DNA of 64,000 nt, taken from the NCBI GenBank assembly GCA_963719885.1, contig CAVRDP010000035.1, forward strand, positions 269,569 to 333,568, in the 5' to 3' direction. Source of the DNA: JANXQG01 sp963719885 (GTDB lineage Bacteria; Planctomycetota; Planctomycetia; Pirellulales; Thermoguttaceae). Both the position numbers and the translations under genes were made by a program. Of the stretch, positions 57,666-64,000 are shown piece after piece; positions within the stretch are counted from its first letter, which is position 1, and every line of letters begins with the position of its first letter. A model generated the notes under the pieces. That model was not told where the DNA came from. It ran no database searches and saw only the letters and a list, made by a program, of their open reading frames with translations.

Positions 57666-58707
57666 CTTCTCGACGGCAGGGCATCGTAGGGAAAGCCAAT
57701 ATTCTCAAGTTCTCGTGTCGTTTCATACGCACGACCCCTTTGAGTGGTTCGGCCATCTTCTGCAAATATATGAAGATGTTTTCGTGCTCGCAATGAAACA
57801 ACGTAAAGCAGGCGACATGCTTCTTCGGATTCATCCACCGACTCATCCATTATTCTACTCCAATGCGGAATGTAGCCGCGAAGCGCACCAAAACGATGAC
57901 CACCGTGTATTCCTCGCCTTTCACACCATGGCACGTATTGACAACAACCCCGGCGGGATGACGAAACATTCGTTTGAGGCTGAGCACGTCACATGGGACG
58001 TCATAATCCGACTCCTCCAGCCGCGATCTGGCCCCTGCAAAGAAATTGTCATAGGACTGCTGTAAAGCTGGATTGTCGGCTAGATTTATTTCCAGCGCAC
58101 TGAGAAACTTACAGAATACGTCGGCAAGGTATGCAACGCCGTCTGTTTCGTTGCTTGTAATTGCGTTGCGATAGCGGAGAATGTTTCGTGCAGAACGCAC
58201 GTGTTCATTAAGCTCCTGCCCTAGCTCTTGTTCAATAGTTCGAACGAAATCATCAGCCCAACGAAGGCGCGTACGGTACCGACTTGGATCGGCATCCGTC
58301 AGAAATAGTCGCGCTAGCTTGAACCAGACAGAGTCCGCCTGATACCGCAACGGTGATAGCCCGGGAGCATCAAGGTTCACGTCTGAAAGATGCGCAAGCA
58401 ACCTTCGGCCCAGCCCCACAACAAGTCTCCATGTTGGTGCCAAAACGCATATCTCGTGATCCTTGACGCCTGCTGCCAGGTGACGGTTGATTAGGGCCGC
58501 AATCGCTGCCGGCAGATTGTCCAGATGGATGTTGCGGTTGCTAAACGTGATGGTCCCACTTTCGCTCGCATGGCGAGCAAGCGAAGTGATTTTCGAACCT
58601 CCGTCTTGAAAATGGGACGAGAAGTCGATGATGCGCTGAGTTGAACGATAATTCCCCGTTAGTGGGTAGTGAGCAAGCTCTGAGAGTCCAAACTCCTCTT
58701 TAATTTC

Positions 58708-60448
58708 GTAGCCATTCACAGGCTCACAGTCACAGTTATAGTAGCCGTATGACGGGGTGATAAACGGACGACTGTAACGAGCCAGCCCCGGCATTTTGGA
58801 GATCCTGGGTTTGCAGGGATTCTCGGGGCACGGCCACCTCTTGATCTTGTTCGGATCGCGTGAGGTTGGTATCGTACCGCCCCATGATCCTGTCAAGAAC
58901 TAGCCCGGGTTCTGAAAGCAAGTCGCTGGCGCGTCGCCTTGCCGCGATGGAGGAGAAACTGGCTGCGGCGGAAGCAAAGCTGGCTGCGGCATCCGCTCGG
59001 CTTGGGCTGCTGGAAGAAGAGAACGTACGTCTGCAGCAGGAAAACGAGCAACTCAAACGCCGGTTGGCGGCGGCCCGCAAGAACTCGTCCACTTCCTCTA
59101 AGCCGCCTTCCAGTGATATCGTCAAGCCGCCCAAGCCTCCGCGCAAGGACGGTAAAAAACGCAATCGTGGCGGACAGCCGGGCCATGAACAACACCTGCG
59201 GACGCCGTTTCCCGACGAGGCCATCGATAACCTCGTGACCTATACGCTCGATTGTTGCCCCGATTGCGGCGGCTCACTCCGCCCTTCCCCGTATGCGGCC
59301 GAGGTGCAACAGGAGGTGGAAATCGTCGCCACCCCGACCATCGTCAGCGAACACCAAGCGTTGGCTTATTGGTGCAATCGCTGTGGGAAACTCCATGCAG
59401 CGTCCCTGCCCGAAGCGGTGCGGAAGGCGGGCCTTTTAGGCCCACGAATGACGGCCCTGGTGGCCTTCATGAAGGGTGTCTGCCACGCCTCCTTCTCCAC
59501 CATCCGGAAGTTCCTTCGCGACGTGGTGCGGGTGAACGTCTCCCGCGGCTACTTGGCCAAGTTGATCGACAAGGTGAGCGAGGCGTTGGCCCCCTCCTAT
59601 GCGGAGTTGTTCGTGCGGCTGCCCGACGAGGCCGTGCTGAACATCGATGAGACGGGGCATAAGGAAAACGGCGAAAGATTCTGGACTTGGTGCTTCCGCG
59701 CCGCGCTCTACACGTTGTTCCGTATCGACAAGTCGCGTGGCTCGAAGGTGCTGGTGGAGGTGTTGGGCGAGGAGTTCAACGGCGTGTTGGGCTGCGATTA
59801 TTTCAGCGCCTACCGCAAGTACATGCGAGAGTTCGGCGTGCTGGTTCAGTTCTGCATGGCCCATCTGATCCGCGATGTGAAATTCCTGCTGACTCTGCCC
59901 CGCCGTGAGGACCAGGCTTATGGCCAACGGTTGCGCAACGCGCTGCGCGGCCTGTTTGCCGTAATCCACGGCCGCGGAACAATGACTGCGGCGGGCTTTC
60001 AGCAGGCATTGGCTGCCGCTCGTCAACACGTGTTGAGGACAGCCCTGACCGGCGTGCCGGACACGAAACATGCCCGTAACATGGCCAAACGCTTCCGCGA
60101 ACACGGGGAAGCCTATTTCCGCTTCATTACGACACCCGGCATCGCCCCAACCAACAATCTGGCGGAACAAGCGATGCGTTTTGTGGTGATCGACCGGCAC
60201 ATCACCCAAGGAACACGCAGCGAGAAAGGGCGCCGATGGTGCGAACGGATCTGGACAGCAATTGCCACCTGTGCCCAACAGGGTCGCGCGGTGTTTCAGT
60301 TCTTGCTTGACTCTGTCCAAGCCTATCTCTCCGGTACTTCGCCGCCTTCGCTCCTGCCGTCCGGCCCCTGACGGCGCTCTCACCGCTTAACTTCCTCTAT
60401 CATGTCAGTGGCCATTTGACCACGCTCTGTCACTACGTGAATCGCTAC
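58708..60448 (+). mobile_element. IS66-family insertion sequence
   Basis: 1,741 bp inserted in the GajB-like gene. The 8-bp target duplication ttaatttc is at 58700-58707 and 60449-60456. Inverted ends: GTAGCCATTCACAGGC at the left, and the right end reads GTAGCGATTCACGTAG on the complementary strand. IS66 elements make 8-bp duplications. A single transposase gene lies within, on the opposite strand to the interrupted gene. No accessory tnpA/tnpB genes. Confidence 0.9.
58884..60371 (+). CDS. IS66-family transposase (TnpC-like)
   Basis: About 495 residues. N-terminal coiled coil (EKLAAAEAKLAAASARLGLL, then EEENVRLQQENEQLKRRL), zinc-binding IS66 region (DCCPDCGGSLRPSPY, LAYWCNRCGKLHA), and the DDE core: LNIDETGHKENGERF, LGCDYFSAYRKYM and PTNNLAEQAMRFVVIDRH. 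Start chosen at MILSRTSPGSESKS; an in-frame ATG-like start at 58860 is an alternative. Intact, so the element may be active. Confidence 0.9.
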   Translation: MILSRTSPGSESKSLARRLAAMEEKLAAAEAKLAAASARLGLLEEENVRLQQENEQLKRRLAAARKNSSTSSKPPSSDIVKPPKPPRKDGKKRNRGGQPGHEQHLRTPFPDEAIDNLVTYTLDCCPDCGGSLRPSPYAAEVQQEVEIVATPTIVSEHQALAYWCNRCGKLHAASLPEAVRKAGLLGPRMTALVAFMKGVCHASFSTIRKFLRDVVRVNVSRGYLAKLIDKVSEALAPSYAELFVRLPDEAVLNIDETGHKENGERFWTWCFRAALYTLFRIDKSRGSKVLVEVLGEEFNGVLGCDYFSAYRKYMREFGVLVQFCMAHLIRDVKFLLTLPRREDQAYGQRLRNALRGLFAVIHGRGTMTAAGFQQALAAARQHVLRTALTGVPDTKHARNMAKRFREHGEAYFRFITTPGIAPTNNLAEQAMRFVVIDRHITQGTRSEKGRRWCERIWTAIATCAQQGRAVFQFLLDSVQAYLSGTSPPSLLPSGP

Positions 60449-61189
60449 TTAATTTCTTCAAGCGTCTTTGCGACTCCGCCGAGTGACGTATAAATGGCTT
60501 GATTTATGTCTCCAACAATGAAAACATCCGTTGCTCCCGCCGACGCCCGAACGATTGCAGATAGGATACCATATTGCAGATCCTGGGTATCTTGATACTC
60601 ATCGACGGCTATCATTCGCATTATCGCGGATAGAGTGCGCGGAATCTCGGGGCGACATCGAAGAACCTGGTAAGCCAAGAAGAGTACCATATCAAAATCG
60701 ATTAGTCGCTTCAGTCGCAGATTTGACCTGAATTCATCGACGAGCGCCCGTTCGTTAGCCGATGTAGCTGCAGATCTGCCATTCCGATCAATTGCCGTTT
60801 GTACTGTTGCGAATCGGTCGATACTGTATTTACCGCGCAGTTCGTCGATCTCGCGACGCGTACAATACTCATCGGCAACGCTGAAGCCGTTTCGTAGTGC
60901 GTCGGAGTAACCGGCATACGGACGCAGTATCCACTCCAATGCGAATGCGTGGATGGTCCCGGTCCATACTCGCCTTCTCTCCTCGCCGACCTCAAGAAGG
61001 CGAGATGAAATTTCATCGGCCGCACGATTGGTGAACGTAACCGCGACGATCCTTTGATGCCTAGAGGCAAGCCGCTCCAACTCGCGCATAACACGTTCCG
61101 TTAGAACACGTGTTTTGCCGCTGCCAGGGCAGGCAGTCACAAACACACTCCCGTTGTGCTCGACCACGTGACGTTGCTGCTCACTGAGT

Positions 61190-63301
61190 TCAGCCATCCC
61201 CTAACCCCAAGAGGCGAATAAAGGTGGTCAATACGTCGTCTGGAAACGCCGTCGTATAGGCGTTGATTAGGGCCGTCGAATCGCCTCTTGCGGAAACACC
61301 CAGCAAGCCTGTAACATCGAGACCAGCATGCCGAAATGCTTCTAAGCGGTGTTTTGCCATAAGATGGACAGAACGAATGTCTACCGATGTCCGACACGCA
61401 AATGCAACTGCTTCAAGTATGTACTGTGGGATATTGCTTTGATACGTAAGGTGTTCTGATAGCAGAAGCGCAAACCATCCTTTTCCTTCCTTCTTCGCAA
61501 GCCTTAATACTTCCCTGCCGCATACGCCAACGTCAGCGTCTGTCAGCTTTGTCTTGGCCAGAGTGCGTTCCTGAAGCCTTGTGTAAATAGTCGTAAGCAA
61601 TGCTGTGACGGTCGTCGCATTGTCGGCAAGAAGGAGGTCAACTTCAAAGGTGTATGTCGCGAAAAACAGTTTTACCCATGTACTTCCTGCATACGTCGCA
61701 TCAAGATCCTGACGGCGAATGCCACCAGATTCCTGCGAATTGCGGCAATCGCGTTGAAACTGATCGTCATCGTCTTTATTGGCTGGGAGTGGGACAATCG
61801 ACGTGTCAAGGTCAGTAACAATTGCACAATGCCGGTTTATGCGTTGCTCGTCAAACAGGGCAGCAATATGTGAAAACACAGCGGCGCTCATACTTATGAC
61901 GCTCACGCCAAGCTCATCCAGGCTTATGCCAAAAACCTTGCGGAACAGGGATGGAATCAAAATCATCTCTGCGTCACCTTCGACGAGAACAATGCCCTTG
62001 GCAAACAAGAGCGTGCTTCGCACGGCGTCAAGATAGCGTTCAATGCGTATAGATACTTGCGGGTCGAGACCCGCTGAAGGATGAAAGACACGCGCTTCCT
62101 GTGTGAACTTTCCAAGAATGTTAACATTACGGATTTGGCTTGCCGCCGAAATATGTGTCGAGTGCGTCGATACAATAACCTGTGTTTGTTGGTATCCGTA
62201 TTTCTCGAACAAAGTTTTCTGGATGTGTGTATGAATATGAGCCTCGGGTTCCTCTATAAGAAGAAAGTGGGCGACCCTATCAGTCGAAAGCTTTCTCTCA
62301 TATTCCAACAGTTTAAGCGAAAGGTAGATTAGGTTTGCCCCACCGAGGCTCAGCTCATACACATCACCCTGATAGCCTTTGTCAGACGGATCGCTCACTT
62401 TAAGCGCAAGCCCTTGCAACAGTCGGTCAATGTCCTCTGGCAAGGCCGAACGGATGTCAATTTCAGGAGAGTAGGTGTGACCGACGGTATCGTACAGCGT
62501 GTCTTGTATGTCCTGCGAAATCCGTCGTATTTCGCCCAAGGATGAGATGTCGTTGTTGAGATTCGTGATCGTTCCGATTATTCGTTCGGCGTCTTCTAGC
62601 TTCACGGAACGCTCTGTTCCCCGAAGTAGCGCGAGCAATGGGCTGTCGCGATAACTTCTCAGGTCGGAAACAACATCTCGCAGTGCCTTGATGAAAGTGC
62701 ATGACACCTCTGAATGAAGGGGCTGGGTCTTCACGCCGATGATCGCAGAGTCGTCAAGATCGGGGTTAGGGAATCTCAGGTTATTGAAGTCACCGGCAAT
62801 ACTAGCGTAGGCGGCATCATCTGTGATGTCGCTCGTCGCACGCCCGGTAAAGACGGGCTCGTATTGCTCGATGTCAATATTAGTGAGTTCGCGTCGAATG
62901 TCTTCCGCAGTTGCATTATCCCTGGTCATTTCGAAGAGACGACGACGTATCTCATAAACGGGACGAAACAACAACGTGTATGTTCCACGATTTGTTGCAT
63001 CCATGTGCCCGACAGTATGCCGGATAACCTGGCAACCCTCGCTTGCGTCAAGCTCCTCGAAGTCAAGACTGATGATGATCCAATGTCCTCTCCAAGCACC
63101 AACTGCACGGTTGAAATCAGCCTCAGCGAGGCGGTTGGCTCGCCGAGGGAGCGTATCATCGAGCATTAAACGAATGGCATAAAACGCATTCGTCTTGCCG
63201 GAGCCATTTTCGCCAATGAGCGTGTTGACTCCCTTGTTAAACCGGAACTCGGCCTTACGAAAATTGCGAAAGTTCCGAAGTCGCAAACGTGAGATATGCA
63301 T
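61190..63301 (-). CDS. gajA: GajA-like OLD-family ATPase/TOPRIM nuclease
   Basis: 703 residues, intact. SMC-like ABC ATPase: LRLRNFRNFRKAEFRFNKGV, Walker A LIGENGSGKTNAFY, signature ELSLGGANLIYLSLKLLEYE, Walker B LLIEEPEAHIHTHI, HSTHISAASQI. C-terminal TOPRIM: ILVEGDAEMILIPSLF-like GIVLVEGDAEMILIPSLF and HCAIVTDLDTSIV. With the adjacent UvrD gene this is the class 2 OLD / Gabija arrangement, where GajA nicks invading DNA when nucleotides drop. It is longer than the about 580-residue type GajA, so a divergent subtype. Stop overlaps the next start by 8 bp. Confidence 0.85.
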   Translation of the reverse strand: MHISRLRLRNFRNFRKAEFRFNKGVNTLIGENGSGKTNAFYAIRLMLDDTLPRRANRLAEADFNRAVGAWRGHWIIISLDFEELDASEGCQVIRHTVGHMDATNRGTYTLLFRPVYEIRRRLFEMTRDNATAEDIRRELTNIDIEQYEPVFTGRATSDITDDAAYASIAGDFNNLRFPNPDLDDSAIIGVKTQPLHSEVSCTFIKALRDVVSDLRSYRDSPLLALLRGTERSVKLEDAERIIGTITNLNNDISSLGEIRRISQDIQDTLYDTVGHTYSPEIDIRSALPEDIDRLLQGLALKVSDPSDKGYQGDVYELSLGGANLIYLSLKLLEYERKLSTDRVAHFLLIEEPEAHIHTHIQKTLFEKYGYQQTQVIVSTHSTHISAASQIRNVNILGKFTQEARVFHPSAGLDPQVSIRIERYLDAVRSTLLFAKGIVLVEGDAEMILIPSLFRKVFGISLDELGVSVISMSAAVFSHIAALFDEQRINRHCAIVTDLDTSIVPLPANKDDDDQFQRDCRNSQESGGIRRQDLDATYAGSTWVKLFFATYTFEVDLLLADNATTVTALLTTIYTRLQERTLAKTKLTDADVGVCGREVLRLAKKEGKGWFALLLSEHLTYQSNIPQYILEAVAFACRTSVDIRSVHLMAKHRLEAFRHAGLDVTGLLGVSARGDSTALINAYTTAFPDDVLTTFIRLLGLGDG

Positions 63302-63406
63302 ATTCGTTCCCTTGGAACAGGTGCCAACTCATTTGGTGGCGTATATTGTTCCGCTTGTTAGTTCATCCTCGTTGGAATTCGGCTCGCGAAAAGTTTCTTG
63401 CCATGT

Positions 63407-64000
63407 TTATACCTCGCCCGCCGTTAGTGTTGTTTCCAGCATCGAACGCACATACGTTTCTTTGTCTTCTTCCTGAAAGACGACATGCCAGGCTAGCATC
63501 TTTGATTTCTCGATACCCCAAAGTAGCCGCATTGAGTGCGAAGGCGTGTTGGAAACGATGAAGGAATGCAGATGGACGTTCGGGTCTGCCAAGCGGTTCT
63601 CGATTTCTTTGACCGTTTGATAGAAGTGAATCTTCGGGTCGGTTGAACCGACATTTCGGATGCCTTTCGGGTCCACGAAGATCACATGCTGTTTGCCATC
63701 GACGAGCAGCCAAAGGATGAAGTCGGGATGAAAGTTGCCGGCCTCGAAGAAACCGACACCTTTTCCTTTGCTCAAATTGCGGAGCAGATAGAGTTCCTTT
63801 TTCGCGAAGAAGCCGCCATCGTTGTCGTGGAATTGCTTGAGATCCTCGACAAACTGGCGTTCTCCCTTGTTCAAAGGTACTGGGCTTATCTCCACGATCT
63901 TTTTCGTGGAGGTATAGAAGCGGCTGATACAAGTGCCGACCGAACCAAATGGCCTTGATGGTACGGAATTCCCAGGGTTTGAAATCACCTTTCTCGATAG
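63407..64000 (-). CDS. C-terminus of a restriction-endonuclease-like helicase/nuclease (partial, frameshift)
   Basis: Runs off the right edge. The visible 195 residues read GDFKPWEFRTIKAIWFGRHL and YQPLLYLHEK, then after a frame change near 63897 (a run of A one base short) KIVEISPVPLNKGERQFVED, ELYLLRNLSKGKGVGFFEAG and NFHPDFILWLLVDGKQHVIF, VDPKG. The PDF...DPK spacing fits a PD-(D/E)XK nuclease core, like the C-terminal part of type III restriction subunits or related DEAD helicases. It is 105 bp upstream of gajA on the same strand and may be the first gene of the operon. Confidence 0.65.
   Translation of the reverse strand, partial: LSRKVISNPGNSVPSRPFGSVGTCISRFYTSTKKIVEISPVPLNKGERQFVEDLKQFHDNDGGFFAKKELYLLRNLSKGKGVGFFEAGNFHPDFILWLLVDGKQHVIFVDPKGIRNVGSTDPKIHFYQTVKEIENRLADPNVHLHSFIVSNTPSHSMRLLWGIEKSKMLAWHVVFQEEDKETYVRSMLETTLTAGEV

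Larger units (their letters stand above)
57662..61197 (-). pseudogene. gajB: GajB-like UvrD helicase split by an IS66-family element
   Basis: N-terminal part 60449-61197: QQRHVVEHNGSVFVTACPGS with GKTRVLTERVM (Walker A), TGTIHAFALEWIL, MIAVDEYQDTQDLQYGILSA (motif II), VGDINQAIYTSLGG, ending KTLEEIK. C-terminal part 57662-58707: EIKEEFGLSELAHYPLTGNY (then RSTQRIIDF), VVNTCHGVKGEEYTVVIV, and after a frame change near 57895 FGALRGYIPHWSRIMDESVD and EEACRLLYVVSLRARKHLHI (motif VI). The codons for EIK are duplicated by the insertion. Restored length is about 595 residues. It overlaps GajA by 8 bases. UvrD plus OLD nuclease defines Gabija. Confidence 0.85.

Noticed and set aside
103..64000. Programmed frameshifting as the cause of the split genes
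   Set aside because: Too many unrelated genes are affected, in both directions, without common slippery heptamers or downstream structures; errors or decay explain it better.
1..64000. CRISPR arrays, rRNA genes, replication origin
   Set aside because: No regularly spaced identical repeats, no rRNA-like conserved stretches, and no DnaA-box cluster or dnaA/dnaN neighbourhood were noticed.

Overview
The window looks like a chromosomal segment of a planctomycete (Planctomycetota, probably Pirellulales-like). GC is high. Several genes carry Tat or Sec signals on Gfo/Idh/MocA oxidoreductases, a sialate O-acetylesterase-type SGNH esterase, beta-helix proteins, a DUF6807 protein and a WPQWRGP-type PQQ beta-propeller. 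There are also two HU-like proteins, CsrA, helicase-associated-domain repeats and DUF4058 proteins. The assignment rests on family recognition, not on a marker gene.

Layout. 0-31 kb is a conventional region of secreted carbohydrate-related enzymes (oxidoreductases, esterase, TIM-barrel hydrolases, beta-helix proteins, a heparinase II/III-like lyase, two nitrilase-fold amidohydrolases). It is interspersed with nucleoid and regulatory genes (HU-like x2, CsrA, BON, a lone receiver protein). 32.3-41.1 kb reads as an integrated island: a perfect 24-bp copy of the 3' end of tRNA-Cys lies at 32288-32311, and the intact tRNA-Cys with a wrecked tyrosine recombinase next to it lies at 41.1 kb. Its cargo is a convergent DUF4058 pair and an SDR / FAD-disulfide oxidoreductase / epoxide hydrolase cluster. 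41.1-43.7 kb is a dense minus-strand array of about 22 tRNA or tRNA-like genes with an HNH endonuclease gene inside it. Several members are degenerate, and two carry the same 19-bp palindromic insert in opposite orientations.

43.7 kb to the right edge looks like a second island, again starting with a tRNA 3'-end fragment plus the same conserved segment. It carries a RelE/HigB-HigA-like toxin-antitoxin pair and then a long minus-strand, tightly coupled operon of DNA-processing genes. In transcription order these are: a restriction-endonuclease-like C-terminus (at the edge), an OLD-family ATPase/TOPRIM nuclease (GajA-like), a UvrD helicase (GajB-like, split by an IS66-family element with a clean 8-bp target duplication), a PD-(D/E)XK nuclease, an AddA-like helicase-nuclease, a protein of unknown family, a phospholipase D-fold nuclease, a SNF2-type helicase and a small unknown protein. 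The first pair matches Gabija. The remainder is a helicase/nuclease assembly that I cannot match with confidence to a named defence system, and it is the best candidate here for something undescribed.

A caution for all gene calls: at least twenty genes or gene parts need a one-base frame correction, several at short homopolymers. This suggests either indel errors in the assembly or decay. I annotate such genes as single loci and state where the frame changes.
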